Part shown: positions 8,657-18,173 of the stretch, in pieces | Position numbering within the stretch: the stretch's first letter is position 1 | Layout of the letters: the number at the start of each line of letters is the position of its first letter | Assembly: GCA_019894875.1 (NCBI GenBank) | Contig: JAGXNR010000011.1 | Span: forward strand, 1 to 53,055 | DNA: 53,055 bases | Source of the DNA: Promethearchaeota archaeon | Lineage (GTDB): Archaea > Asgardarchaeota > Lokiarchaeia > Sigynarchaeales > SOKP01 | Direction: 5' to 3' | Program-made: the position numbers and the translations under genes | The notes under the pieces: model-generated | What the model saw: only the letters and a program-made list of their open reading frames with translations | What the model was told of the DNA's origin: nothing | The model's database searches: none

Positions 8657-8914
8657 TTAAGGATTTGGGATGCTGGGTGCTTCTAGATTAAAAACCTGAC
8701 GTTTATTCGGACTAAAAATCCATAAAATTTTACATTTTTTAGAACAAAAATAATGATTTGGGGGTTTTTGAGTGATGTTTATAAAAACAAATTTATAAGG
8801 TCTACCATCTTTCCTCTGATACTTTTTTACATGTTTTCCACAGAATTCACAATTTTTCTTCAAGATAATTAGACTTTCATTTATTTCTTCCACAAACTCT
8901 TTAAAGAATTTCAT
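8657..8914 (-). CDS. Small four-cysteine zinc-binding protein
   Basis: This is an 85-residue basic protein of no recognised family. It has CEFCGKHV near residue 23 and YFCSKKCKILW about 33 residues later, a CxxC ... CxxxC pair that looks like a treble-clef or MYM/TRASH-type zinc knuckle. The frame and start are plausible, with a helical acidic N-terminus (EFVEEINESL). It stands alone, convergent to the broken PAS fragment. A nucleic-acid or protein-binding role is an inference from the zinc motif only. Confidence 0.6.
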   Translation of the reverse strand: MKFFKEFVEEINESLIILKKNCEFCGKHVKKYQRKDGRPYKFVFINITQKPPNHYFCSKKCKILWIFSPNKRQVFNLEAPSIPNP

Positions 8915-9053
8915 TTTTTATCCTTTTTCGTACTTTACATTCATTCATATATTAGATTGCCTATAAAATTATTGTTTCTATTTATATAGATAAAAAGATG
9001 AAATAAAAAGATTAAATTAAAAAAATAACAATATATAAAGTATAGCTTAAATT

Positions 9054-10412
9054 TTATGCTAAATCGATACGACCGATTGCTCTAAAAGGTAAAATATTGT
9101 TGAATGTTTCGTAATCATAGAGTCTTCTTCCATCTACAAGATTGGGTGTCTTCATGTGTTTCTTAAAATCATTTGGTGTTAATCTCTTAAATTCATCCCA
9201 TTCTGTCACCAAAAGAGCACATTCTGAATCCTTCAATGCTTCCCCAATCGAGCCAGCATAACTTATCTTATTTCCAAAGGCTTCTTCTGCTGATTCCTTA
9301 GCTTTAGGATCATATCCCACTATATCGGTTATATTTCTTCTTAAAAGTTCATTAACAATTCTTATACTTGGAGCTTCTCTCATATCATCGGTTCCAGGTT
9401 TAAAAGAAAGCCCAAGTAGAGTAATTTTTTTACCTTCTAATTTACCTACTAGACCTTCAGCTATATCAACAATCCGAATAGCTCTAAGATCATTTCTCTC
9501 CAATACTGCTTCTAATATTTCTGAAATATAACCTTTAGATCTTGACCACTTGGTTATTGCATTTACGTCTTTATGAAAACAAGCACCTCCAAAACCTACA
9601 CCAGCACCAAGAAATCTATGATTAATTCGATAATCTAGTCCTACCCCTTCCATAACCTGAACAACATCAACATTAGGAACTAATTCCGCAAGATTCGCAA
9701 ATTCATTAGCATAAGAAATTTTAGTTGCTAACAAACAATTATTTCCATATTTGACTAATTCGGCACTTTCTAGGTTCATTCTTTTAATAGGGCAATTTTT
9801 TAAATGATCTCCATAAAAGTATTCATAAAGCTCTTGAAGCATTTCTCCGCTTCTTTCATCAATTGCACCAATAATTATCCTATCAGGCCTAAGAGTGTCT
9901 TCAATAGACCTTCCTTCCGCCAAAAACTCCGGTTGCATACATAAGCCAAAATCTTTACCTGGTTCTTTGCCAGAAACTTCAGTAATTATTTTTCCTACTA
10001 GATTCCTTGTAGTTCCGGGAACAACTGTTGATCTTACAACTACTAAGCGATATTTATCACTTTTTTTTAAGGCTTCACCTATTTCTCTAGCGGTACTTTC
10101 AATATAACCTAAATTAATTGATTTATCTGGTCTCATTGGAGTTCCTTGAGTGATCATTGAAATATCTGTTTCTAAAATCGCTTGAATAGGATCAGTTAAA
10201 CATTTTAAAAGATCAGGCTTACTATTTTTTATTTCAGTAAGCATTTCAGCCAATCCGTCTTCAAAAAAAGGCGTTTTAAAATCGTTAATTATTCTAGCTT
10301 TGTTTTCATTATGGGTAGAAGCTAAAACTTTTATATCTTTTTGAGCAAAACACGCAGCAGAACATAATCCGATAAATCCCGTTCCTAGAATAGATACACT
10401 ATATTTATACAT
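9054..10412 (-). CDS. UDP-glucose/UDP-N-acetylhexosamine 6-dehydrogenase family
   Basis: This is a nucleotide-sugar dehydrogenase of 452 residues that oxidises the C6 hydroxyl of a UDP-hexose to a uronic acid with two NAD+, supplying sugars for surface glycans or protein glycosylation. The N-terminal Rossmann motif is SILGTGFIGL. The family's central domain is clear (VVRSTVVPGTTRN, PEFLAEGRSI, NNCLLATKISYANE). The active-site cysteine lies in GGACFHKDVNAI, where most members have GG(S/C)CFPKD, so the Pro to His change is a small deviation. The C-terminal UDP-binding domain is complete (LGLSFKPGTDDMREAPS). UDP-glucose and UDP-ManNAc types cannot be separated by eye. Confidence 0.9.
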   Translation of the reverse strand: MYKYSVSILGTGFIGLCSAACFAQKDIKVLASTHNENKARIINDFKTPFFEDGLAEMLTEIKNSKPDLLKCLTDPIQAILETDISMITQGTPMRPDKSINLGYIESTAREIGEALKKSDKYRLVVVRSTVVPGTTRNLVGKIITEVSGKEPGKDFGLCMQPEFLAEGRSIEDTLRPDRIIIGAIDERSGEMLQELYEYFYGDHLKNCPIKRMNLESAELVKYGNNCLLATKISYANEFANLAELVPNVDVVQVMEGVGLDYRINHRFLGAGVGFGGACFHKDVNAITKWSRSKGYISEILEAVLERNDLRAIRIVDIAEGLVGKLEGKKITLLGLSFKPGTDDMREAPSIRIVNELLRRNITDIVGYDPKAKESAEEAFGNKISYAGSIGEALKDSECALLVTEWDEFKRLTPNDFKKHMKTPNLVDGRRLYDYETFNNILPFRAIGRIDLA

Positions 10413-10548
10413 TTTATCAAAAATTAATTTTATATTTTTATACTTTATAAAATTTAAAATTAAATTAATCTTTTACGTTCTTTAATTATTGATGTGATAA
10501 TGATAACTAAATCCTTTTTTAATTAATGGAAGTATTTTGGTTCTTACC

Positions 10549-11697
10549 CTAAATATTCCCTTTTAGAAGTTGATTGGCAATAATTATTTTCATTATTTCT
10601 GAAGTGCCTTCATAAATTTCACATAATTTTGCATCTCGATAATATCGTTCTAGTGGCAAATCCTTCATATAACCATACCCTCCATGAATTTGAATTGCTT
10701 CTTGTGAAATTTGACGTGCAGTTTTACTCGCATAAAATTTACACATTGCCGATTCTTTCGAGTAGTTTTTATTTTGATCTCTCAAATGCGCGGTTTTATA
10801 GACTAATAACCTAGCTGCGTCTAACTTTGTCGCCATTTCAGCTAATTTAAATGAGATTCCTTGAAACTGAAAGATAGGTTTTTTAAATTGAATTCTTCCT
10901 TTTGCATATTCTACGCTTTGTTCGTAGGCAGCTTGAGCTATACCTAAAGATTGAGCTGCAATTCCAATTCTTCCAAAATTTAGTGTTTGCATGGCGATCT
11001 TGAACCCATCTTTCATTTCCCCTAGAATATTTTCCTTTGGTATTCGTACATTATTGAAATAGAAGCTTCTTGTTTGATTTCCTCTCATTCCCATTTTATC
11101 TTCTTTTGGTCCTATCTCAAAACCTTCCATATCTTTTTCAACTATCATAGTTGTCATGCCTTTCTGTCCGTCATTAGTTTGGAAACGAGTTGCTATTAGA
11201 AAAACTGAACCTATCCCAGTATTAGATACGAAAATCTTTGATCCATTTAAAATAAAGTTGTTTCCATCTTCTATTGCTAAACATTCAAGACCTCTAGCAT
11301 CCGAACCTGCATTTGGTTCAGTCATTGAAAATCCAATAATCTTCTTCCCCGCAGCTAAATCGAAAAGGAATCTTGATTTTTGTTCTTCAGTCCCTTGGTT
11401 ACAAATTGTTGATGTCCCAAGAGCGTTATGAACTGACAGAGCCAATCCGGTTGAAGCACAAATTCTAGAAATTTCTTCTATGATAATAATATAAGTAAGT
11501 GTATCTGACTCTGACCCCCCATATTTCTCAGGGATTAAGATTCCCCATAAGCCCATAATAGCAAGTTCCTCTAATATTTCTGGCAAGATCCTTGCCTCTT
11601 TATCCATCAAACCCGCATATGGGGCAATCTTTTCTTCAGCAAAGCTCCTTATGCTGCTTCTGACAAGTTGGTGTTCTTCTGTTAGTTCAATATTCAT
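10549..11697 (-). CDS. Acyl-CoA dehydrogenase
   Basis: This FAD-dependent acyl-CoA dehydrogenase has 382 residues, the normal length. It has the GFSMTEPNAGSDA flavin-contact segment, the MGMRGNQTRSFYFNNVRIP region and the catalytic glutamate context CEIYEGTSEI near the C-terminus. It makes a trans-2-enoyl-CoA from a short or branched acyl-CoA and needs an electron acceptor such as ETF. No etfAB genes lie in the window. The 468-base region upstream is shared with the divergent gene at 12166. The chain-length preference cannot be told. Confidence 0.93.
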   Translation of the reverse strand: MNIELTEEHQLVRSSIRSFAEEKIAPYAGLMDKEARILPEILEELAIMGLWGILIPEKYGGSESDTLTYIIIIEEISRICASTGLALSVHNALGTSTICNQGTEEQKSRFLFDLAAGKKIIGFSMTEPNAGSDARGLECLAIEDGNNFILNGSKIFVSNTGIGSVFLIATRFQTNDGQKGMTTMIVEKDMEGFEIGPKEDKMGMRGNQTRSFYFNNVRIPKENILGEMKDGFKIAMQTLNFGRIGIAAQSLGIAQAAYEQSVEYAKGRIQFKKPIFQFQGISFKLAEMATKLDAARLLVYKTAHLRDQNKNYSKESAMCKFYASKTARQISQEAIQIHGGYGYMKDLPLERYYRDAKLCEIYEGTSEIMKIIIANQLLKGNI

Positions 11698-12165
11698 AAT
11701 ATACCATTACTCCTCAACAAATTTATTTCCTATGCAAACAATGAATTCCAATCTATATTTTTAAGTTAAAAGAGAATGTTAAACCCCTAAGAGATAAATA
11801 AAGAATTTTAAAAGACAAAAGGAGTTTAAATTTCTTTTATGAAATTAATAAACCCGTAATAATACTAATAAAGTACTAACAAAACGGTGTCTTTTTAATT
11901 TCATAATTAGATCCAATAAATTAATGTACATTTATAATCTTTTTCTCTAATCTTGAAGAATTGACATTAATAACACTTAATTAGATATATTATTAAGTAC
12001 ATCAAAGTACAAGCTGAAAAATTGATCATTTGAAAAAACTTAAAACTATGAGAAAATTGTATTAAACTTATGAAAATCCCATTTAAGATTTAAAATCATG
12101 GGAATGGTTTAACACAAACCTATAATGTTACACCCAACACACAAAAAATTAAAGAGAAAACTAAG
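11698..12165. other. Divergent intergenic region with 12-base inverted repeat
   Basis: This region lies between the leftward acyl-CoA dehydrogenase gene and the rightward gene at 12166. It is very AT-rich and has no credible reading frame. A perfect 12-base inverted repeat, TTATGAAATTAA at 11837-11848 and TTAATTTCATAA at 11895-11906, is 46 bases apart. It could be paired operator half-sites or a weak hairpin; in such AT-rich DNA a chance origin cannot be excluded. Confidence 0.35.
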
Positions 12166-13452
12166 ATGTTTGATTTAAGAGAAAAATTAAAAATCTCCGA
12201 AAATGCATTAAACTCCTTAAATAATTTTATTTTGGATAAGAATAATCCACTTATAAATAACTTAATACAGATTATCGAGAAATATGGTGGAATTGATGAA
12301 ATTAACGATAAGGCGAGAGAAGCTAGTAATCTGGATAATATTTCTCATAAGTTGGAGAATAAAAATCCTGATTATTTAAAGGATATAGAATGGCTTATAG
12401 AGCAAAGAGATAGGAATTCATTTATTAATATATTAGATTATAAAAAGCAAATTTTAGGAAATCGATTTAATGAAATTAATTTTGATGATTCTTTTGCTGT
12501 GACATTGGAACTTTCTTCTTGCCAATACTTCCCTTTTCTCATAGATATAGCTAAAGATGCTATTGAAAATCAAAAATTAATTCCAGGGCGTATTATTAGA
12601 GTTAGAAAAATGAAAGAACAAGAAGATGATGGGGATCTTCTGGCTATGACCGCCGCCATGCAGATAATTGGTGCTTCATATGTAGAAACACTCGATACAA
12701 AAGGAACTGCCCCCGGACCAGATGGTTTACCAATTAATATACATCTGGGAGGACCAGATACGATAACAGGATATTTTGGGGGTGTTGGACAACCAAATGA
12801 CTATGCCTTAAAATGGGTTGACGAATTCTTATATTACTATACAAATTATGGTGTGAGACAGGTATTAAATGTTAATCCCGGTACAGTACTATTAGGCTAT
12901 TTCATGTATAAATTAGGAATTAATAATGAGTTCAAAATATCGGTATTTATGGGAAATGATAATCCCTATTCTTCTCTTTGGACTTTGTTAACAGCAAAAT
13001 TATTCGCTCGAGAAGATGGTTCGAGTCCATTAATTGGTTATAATTTATCAAATGCCGTTAATAATCAAACAATAGAGCTTTCAGCGTATATTAGGAAGAA
13101 ATTTGATTTTGAGGACGTAGTTCGCTTGGAACATCACATTACTGAGACTTGGAAAAGTATAGTTAGGCAACCATATGATAGGCGCGATGAATTGGTGGAA
13201 TTAGCTAAAAAAGTAAGAAATATAAGTGCGAAACATGAAGGAGGGAATATTAAAGTAGAAGAATCAAGAGAATATCCTACTGACATTCTCGATTATTTCC
13301 GTGATAAGCAAGAGATTATTGAATCTGGACTCTGGGAATCTTTAAAATTGAATCATAGAGATAGATATGATGCAGTTAATACAACCGCTAAATTGTTAAT
13401 AGAGAATGGAATTTCAATATTGGCAGCAAAGAATCTCCATCATAAAGATTGA
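12166..13452 (+). CDS. Unrecognised protein coupled to the aldolase-Fae fusion gene
   Basis: This is a 428-residue soluble protein I do not recognise. The N-terminal 110 residues are helical and charged. The rest reads like an alpha/beta barrel enzyme with conserved-looking glycine/proline segments: TKGTAPGPDGLPINIHLGGPDT, VGQPNDYALKWVDE, NVNPGTVLLGYF and VFMGNDNPYSS. There is no signal peptide, membrane segment or cysteine motif. It ends 20 bases before the ATG of the aldolase-Fae fusion, so the two are almost surely co-transcribed and probably act on the same pathway, perhaps making the aldolase substrate. That role is inference. Confidence 0.7.
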   Translation: MFDLREKLKISENALNSLNNFILDKNNPLINNLIQIIEKYGGIDEINDKAREASNLDNISHKLENKNPDYLKDIEWLIEQRDRNSFINILDYKKQILGNRFNEINFDDSFAVTLELSSCQYFPFLIDIAKDAIENQKLIPGRIIRVRKMKEQEDDGDLLAMTAAMQIIGASYVETLDTKGTAPGPDGLPINIHLGGPDTITGYFGGVGQPNDYALKWVDEFLYYYTNYGVRQVLNVNPGTVLLGYFMYKLGINNEFKISVFMGNDNPYSSLWTLLTAKLFAREDGSSPLIGYNLSNAVNNQTIELSAYIRKKFDFEDVVRLEHHITETWKSIVRQPYDRRDELVELAKKVRNISAKHEGGNIKVEESREYPTDILDYFRDKQEIIESGLWESLKLNHRDRYDAVNTTAKLLIENGISILAAKNLHHKD

Positions 13453-13472
13453 AAAAAGAGGTGACAAATAAA

Positions 13473-14963
13473 ATGAGTAAATTTGATTTTAGGCCAACAG
13501 GAGTTATGCCTGCGTTAGTTACTCCATTTAATAAAGGTGATGAATCAATAAATGAGGAAAATTTAAGGAATTTAGTAAATCACCTAATAGAGCAGGATGT
13601 ATCAGGGCTTGTACCCGTCGGAACTACAGGAGAATTTGTAAATATGACATTTGAGGAGCGTTTAAGAGTAATCGATATTGTTGTAGATGAAACAAACGGA
13701 CGAGTGCCTGTGATTGCGGGGACTGGGGAATCTGGAACTAAACTAACAATAGATGCCACCAATGCCGCTACAGATATTGGTGTAGATGCAGTATTAATCG
13801 TCACCCCATATTATTTAAAGCCTAAAGCAAAAGGGCTATATGATCATTATTATACAATTACAGAAAAGACTGATATTCCTATAATATTATATAATATTCC
13901 CGTCTGTACTGGTGTAGAACTACCATGGACAGTTGTTGAAGATTTAGTAGAAATTGAAAATATCATAGCAATAAAGGATTCAAGTGGAGATTTTAAGTAC
14001 TTCTCCGCATTGTTAGAAAAAGTTAGTGATAAAATATCGGTTTTAATTGGATGGGATGAGAACGTTCTAGGCGCTTTAGCAGGAGGTGCCGCAGGTTGTA
14101 TCCTTGGATCTGCCAATGTCATCCCTAAAATATGGCTTGAGATATATGACCATGTAAAAAATAATCGTTTACAAGAAGCCCAAACGCTTCAAAAGCAAAT
14201 TCAGAAACTTGCTAGGTTATTAATAAACTCAGGAGCTTTAGGTGTAAAGACTTGTTTAAATATGATGAAAATTCCCGTTGGTACTACACGTCAACCGCTT
14301 ATATTAGGAGATGCACTTTCTTATGAGATTAAGGATGAATTACGTATTGAACTTGAAAAACTCGAATTAATCAAGAAAACAGAAATACAATTCGAAATAG
14401 GAAAGAAACCATTAACAAGTCGTTTTTACGCAGTAGGAGTAACTCCTCAAAAGATAACGGATTTTAACTTAAGAGTAGGAGAATCACTTGTTGGGAGTCG
14501 TCCCGAACTTGCTCATATCGATCTTCTTATAGGCGAAAAAACTGGACCTGTTGGTAATGCATATGCTCAAGCATTAACAAATCCTGAAGAGGGTCGTGAA
14601 GGGCTTCAAGTAATCCTTGAACCGAATATGCAAGTTAAACCCCCTACAATTATGATTCCTACCGTTCGTCCAACTTCTCTTCGTCATGCTAGTCTTACTT
14701 ATGGACCTGCTCAAGCAGCCATTGCCAAAGCTGTTGTGCAATGTGTTGAAGATGGAATTCTTCCGATTGAATTAGCTGAGGATATTGTTCTAATTGTTAA
14801 TGTTTTTGTTCATCCAAGTGCAAGTGCAAGAAAAAGAGTGTTTATTAATAATTACAAAGCCACTCGAAATGCAATTCGAAAAGCGATGGAAGGGTTACCG
14901 ACTGTAAATGACGGAATAGAGAATAAAGAAAATGCTCGACATCCGTTAAGAAATGATCCTTAA
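13473..14963 (+). CDS. DHDPS/NAL-family aldolase fused to formaldehyde-activating enzyme (Fae)
   Basis: This is a 496-residue two-domain protein. Residues 1 to about 292 are a class I pyruvate-type aldolase of the DapA/NanA superfamily, with PVGTTGEF, the Tyr of TPYY, Tyr140 in YNIPVCTG and the Schiff-base Lys168 in AIKDSSGDF. The DapA arginine after YNxP is missing, so it is probably not dihydrodipicolinate synthase. Residues about 334-496 are a full Fae (LVGSRPELAHIDLLIG, catalytic-type His348, then LTYGPAQAAIAKAV and NNYKATRNAI), which condenses formaldehyde with tetrahydromethanopterin. A frame from a TTG at 13449 overlaps the upstream gene, but the ATG with AGAGGTGA ahead is better. The fusion suggests an aldol cleavage releasing formaldehyde directly to Fae. 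Confidence 0.9.
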   Translation: MSKFDFRPTGVMPALVTPFNKGDESINEENLRNLVNHLIEQDVSGLVPVGTTGEFVNMTFEERLRVIDIVVDETNGRVPVIAGTGESGTKLTIDATNAATDIGVDAVLIVTPYYLKPKAKGLYDHYYTITEKTDIPIILYNIPVCTGVELPWTVVEDLVEIENIIAIKDSSGDFKYFSALLEKVSDKISVLIGWDENVLGALAGGAAGCILGSANVIPKIWLEIYDHVKNNRLQEAQTLQKQIQKLARLLINSGALGVKTCLNMMKIPVGTTRQPLILGDALSYEIKDELRIELEKLELIKKTEIQFEIGKKPLTSRFYAVGVTPQKITDFNLRVGESLVGSRPELAHIDLLIGEKTGPVGNAYAQALTNPEEGREGLQVILEPNMQVKPPTIMIPTVRPTSLRHASLTYGPAQAAIAKAVVQCVEDGILPIELAEDIVLIVNVFVHPSASARKRVFINNYKATRNAIRKAMEGLPTVNDGIENKENARHPLRNDP

Positions 14964-15092
14964 GATTTCAAACTTTACATTAAAAATTGATGATCTCAGA
15001 ACTCCCTTAATACCAATCAATGAAGCTAAAAACGTTCTGAATCTTAAATGGGATTCTTAAAATTCGAAATTTTTTTAATATTCTTTTTCTAA

Positions 15093-16112
15093 ATGTATAA
15101 TATGAAATTAAGAATTGGGTTAATTGGCCCAGGGAGTTTTGGATATCTTCATTTAAATGCTTACAAAAAGAATGAAAATTGTGAATTAATAGCAGTAGCA
15201 TCTAGAACAGAACAACATGCTAAACAAGCGGCTGAAAAATTTGATATCCCGAATTATTATTGGGACAATGACTGGAGTAAAATGTTTGAAAAGGATAGTT
15301 TAGATGCGGTTTCAATTTGTTCCCCCAATTATTTGCATGCTCATATGTGCACTGAAGCCATAAAAAATGATATAAATATTTTATGCGAAAAACCAATATG
15401 TATATCAGAAAAGGAATTAGAAGGCGTTGAGAAGATGTTAAAAGAAAAGAATTTAATATTTTTCAGCTCTTTTCAAAGAAGGTATATACGATTGTTTAAT
15501 CATATTAAAGAGATTATTAATAAAAAAGTGTTAGGACAATTAACTTTAGTAAGATACTTTTTTTCCCACTATGGTCCATATACTTCTTGGATACCTTCAT
15601 CGCAGGAAAAATGGTTTTTTGACTCTAAAAAAGCGGGAGGGGGTGTATTAATGGATCTTGGTGTTCATTGCATTGATATTCTTCGATATTTAATAGATGA
15701 ATTTGAGAAAGTTGAGGGATACAGTTATGCCACTTCCAGTAAGGATATAAAAGATGAAGATAACTGCAATGTATTATTTCGATTTAAAAATGGTACGGCG
15801 GGAATAATCAGTGTTTCTTGGTGTAATGAACCAATGGAACAAATTGAATTATATGGAACAAATGGAACCCTGAAACTAGACTTACACTCAACGGAACCCA
15901 TATCAGTTTTTCCAAAGAAGTTAAAAGGGAATGAATTCATCCAAAGTGCAATTGAATATAGATACAAGAACGACTTTTTTAGATCGCATTTACTTCTAAC
16001 CAACCATTTTATTAATTGTATTTTAAAAGGTAAACAAGAACATCCTGATTTTAATGACGGGAAAAGAGCTACTGAATTTGTTTTAAAATCTTATTCACTA
16101 AAAAAACATTGA
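15093..16112 (+). CDS. Gfo/Idh/MocA-family oxidoreductase
   Basis: This is an NAD(P)-dependent sugar or inositol dehydrogenase-like protein of 339 residues. The N-terminal Rossmann motif is GLIGPGSFGYLHL, and the family's CEKPICIS motif (usually EKP) near residue 100 holds the catalytic-type Lys. The second domain contains GGGVLMDLGVHCIDILRYL, the usual substrate-site Asp/His region. It lies alone after the aldolase-Fae gene, 129 bases downstream. The start could be this ATG or one three codons later. The substrate is unknown. Confidence 0.88.
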   Translation: MYNMKLRIGLIGPGSFGYLHLNAYKKNENCELIAVASRTEQHAKQAAEKFDIPNYYWDNDWSKMFEKDSLDAVSICSPNYLHAHMCTEAIKNDINILCEKPICISEKELEGVEKMLKEKNLIFFSSFQRRYIRLFNHIKEIINKKVLGQLTLVRYFFSHYGPYTSWIPSSQEKWFFDSKKAGGGVLMDLGVHCIDILRYLIDEFEKVEGYSYATSSKDIKDEDNCNVLFRFKNGTAGIISVSWCNEPMEQIELYGTNGTLKLDLHSTEPISVFPKKLKGNEFIQSAIEYRYKNDFFRSHLLLTNHFINCILKGKQEHPDFNDGKRATEFVLKSYSLKKH

Positions 16113-16136
16113 TATCTCAGTATTTTTAGGTATAAT

Positions 16137-17498
16137 TTATGTAATATTTTTCTTTGGTTCTTTCAATCCTATGTATCCTCTTACAAAGGCTTTTAGAACC
16201 TGTATTAAATACCAGAAACCGCTCTCTTTAAATGGAATCGTTATAAAATGAGAAAGTCTGTAATTTAACATATCTCTTCTTCTAATTCCTAAATAATCTC
16301 CCAAAATAGAGACCCAATTCTTTACTTGGATCCTTTTTTTCGTTAATCCGAGTGCAGAAGTAAAGCCATCTCCAAAGATTGTTAAAAATGCATGACACCC
16401 GGGGCAAAGAGAGCATAGAACATCTGCTTTTGACTCAACTGCTTCATCGATTATCGGCAGGATGTCTTTTTTCAAGATTAGATTTAAAGGATTACCCAAT
16501 TCTCTAAATATACAATATAAATCGCAAAGTGAATTTTCTTTATTGTGTTTCATTTCAGATAAACTTATATTTGGGAGAACGGAAATAAGGTTTCTAATGC
16601 TTGAAGTATCCCCGCTATGTGCTAAATGGCAAGAATCGTGAATAGTTATAACATTTGATTTAATATTAAAAGATTGAAGTAGCTTTCTATTATCATCTTT
16701 CCTTAAAAATTCAGCAATATAATCCGCAGCATAAATAATTTCTAGATCATACTCTTCAATTAATTGAGGTGCAAGTTTTTTAAGCCCATAATAACAAGTT
16801 GCACAATAAACAATTACCTTTTTTGTATTGAATTTTTTAATCTCATTGACTAAATTATTTAGAAGGAAAATCCCTTCTTCAAATTGACCGTACTCAATTA
16901 ATTCTGCCCCACAACATGTCGGTTTATCAAATAGACCTTCAATTAACCCAAAGTTAAGATTAAGTTTAATCAATATCTCTAGTAATGTATAATATTGATT
17001 TTCTAATAATTGAATACCGCAACCTGAAAAAAATATAACATCCCGTGTTTGGGGTATTCTATATTCTTCAAATTTTTCTCTTTTTAGCTTAGGGATTAAG
17101 TAATTGTTTAAGTTCCTAAGGAAATATGTAATTTTTCTCCCATTTACAAATTTCCCAAAAAATGAAGGAATATTATGAGGAAGCCATGTATAATTTCGAT
17201 CAAGCTTAAATAATTCAAATTTGATAGCCGTAAGACGTTCTGATAAGTCTAATCCGTTAATACAAGATTTTTGGCAATTTTTACAATACAAGCATGATTT
17301 TAAAAATTTCCTAACCTTTTTTACATTTTTTTTATCCAAATTATTCTGAAAAAGGTTTTTTAGGGTTTTATGAATAGGGTATTTAGTATTTTTATAAGCA
17401 AAACAATTTTTAAAGCAGATTCCACATTCTTTACATTCCTTAATATAATATTCTTTAAATTTTGAAAATTCAGTACTCGAGATTGATGAAGTTTTCAT
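16137..17498 (-). CDS. HdrD/GlpC-like Fe-S oxidoreductase with two CCG domains
   Basis: This is a 453-residue soluble iron-sulfur protein. The N-terminus has two 4Fe-4S-type motifs, CKECGICFKNC and CLYCKNCQKSC. Two cysteine-rich CCG-type domains follow: GCGIQ ... KPTCCGAE ... CATCY, and HDSCHLAH ... LCSLCPGCH. This order matches HdrD, GlpC and LutA-like electron-transfer subunits, which reduce disulfides or pass electrons from a dehydrogenase. In the second CCG domain the middle motif is divergent (NSLCDLYC in place of CCG), so its noncubane cluster may be altered. It is single and not beside hdrABC. The partner oxidase or dehydrogenase is unclear. Confidence 0.8.
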   Translation of the reverse strand: MKTSSISSTEFSKFKEYYIKECKECGICFKNCFAYKNTKYPIHKTLKNLFQNNLDKKNVKKVRKFLKSCLYCKNCQKSCINGLDLSERLTAIKFELFKLDRNYTWLPHNIPSFFGKFVNGRKITYFLRNLNNYLIPKLKREKFEEYRIPQTRDVIFFSGCGIQLLENQYYTLLEILIKLNLNFGLIEGLFDKPTCCGAELIEYGQFEEGIFLLNNLVNEIKKFNTKKVIVYCATCYYGLKKLAPQLIEEYDLEIIYAADYIAEFLRKDDNRKLLQSFNIKSNVITIHDSCHLAHSGDTSSIRNLISVLPNISLSEMKHNKENSLCDLYCIFRELGNPLNLILKKDILPIIDEAVESKADVLCSLCPGCHAFLTIFGDGFTSALGLTKKRIQVKNWVSILGDYLGIRRRDMLNYRLSHFITIPFKESGFWYLIQVLKAFVRGYIGLKEPKKNIT

Positions 17499-17564
17499 AA
17501 TTATAAATAACTTAGTAAGGTCTATTGGAATGAATGAAAAAATAAAATGAAGAATAATCTATTT

Positions 17565-18173
17565 CTAAGGTTTTAATCTGTTGTTTGGATCAAATGGAAT
17601 TACTGCTTGCTCCTTAATCTCATCCCCAAAATAGAATGCTGTTTCATGATCATACTCTCTTATCGGACCTGTCAAACAAAAAGGTGTAGGTGGTCCACGC
17701 TTACCATTTGCATCTAAAGCGGCGCCTGTGCAAAGATAGATACCCTCGTCAAGTTTACGAACTTCATCAACCAAATCGTTTCTTGCCGAAAGATTCTTAA
17801 ATGCACCATATCGCATTCTCAATGTTGGTTTACCATCAAAAAGCGATACATTCATATCTGTTCCAAATCGTAAATGATGTCTTTCTTTACCATCAATTAC
17901 GTATCTATTGTAACCTTCACCTGTTGTTGATGTTTTTGGAGTGTAAGCTTTTCCTTTCCAGATTCCCATAGCAGTCTTATTCATCACCCACTCACTCATC
18001 TGATTACCCCTTTCACTTCCAGTGTCTAGAGTATGACCATCAAATTCACCATCCATTTCCTCAAATGCCGGTGCAGGTAAGGTTTTGTATAATTCAAGCA
18101 GTTCTTCACGGGGCATCTTTTTAAGTCTTTCCACAGTCCATTTCTCTTTAGATATTTCTTTTGAAATAGTCAT
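17565..18173 (-). CDS. Conserved protein with GxWxGK motif, possible lipocalin-like fold
   Basis: This is a 202-residue soluble protein. Its middle contains GIWKGKAY, GEGYNRYVIDGK, RFGTDMNVSLFDGKPTLRMRY and DEGIYLCTGAA, a run of beta-strand-like segments starting with GxWxGK. This loosely recalls the GxWxG/DUF4334-type beta-barrel proteins, but I am not sure of the family. No catalytic motif, signal peptide or metal site is evident. It lies 66 bases upstream of the HdrD-like gene in the same direction, so both may share a transcript. Function unknown. Confidence 0.65.
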   Translation of the reverse strand: MTISKEISKEKWTVERLKKMPREELLELYKTLPAPAFEEMDGEFDGHTLDTGSERGNQMSEWVMNKTAMGIWKGKAYTPKTSTTGEGYNRYVIDGKERHHLRFGTDMNVSLFDGKPTLRMRYGAFKNLSARNDLVDEVRKLDEGIYLCTGAALDANGKRGPPTPFCLTGPIREYDHETAFYFGDEIKEQAVIPFDPNNRLKP

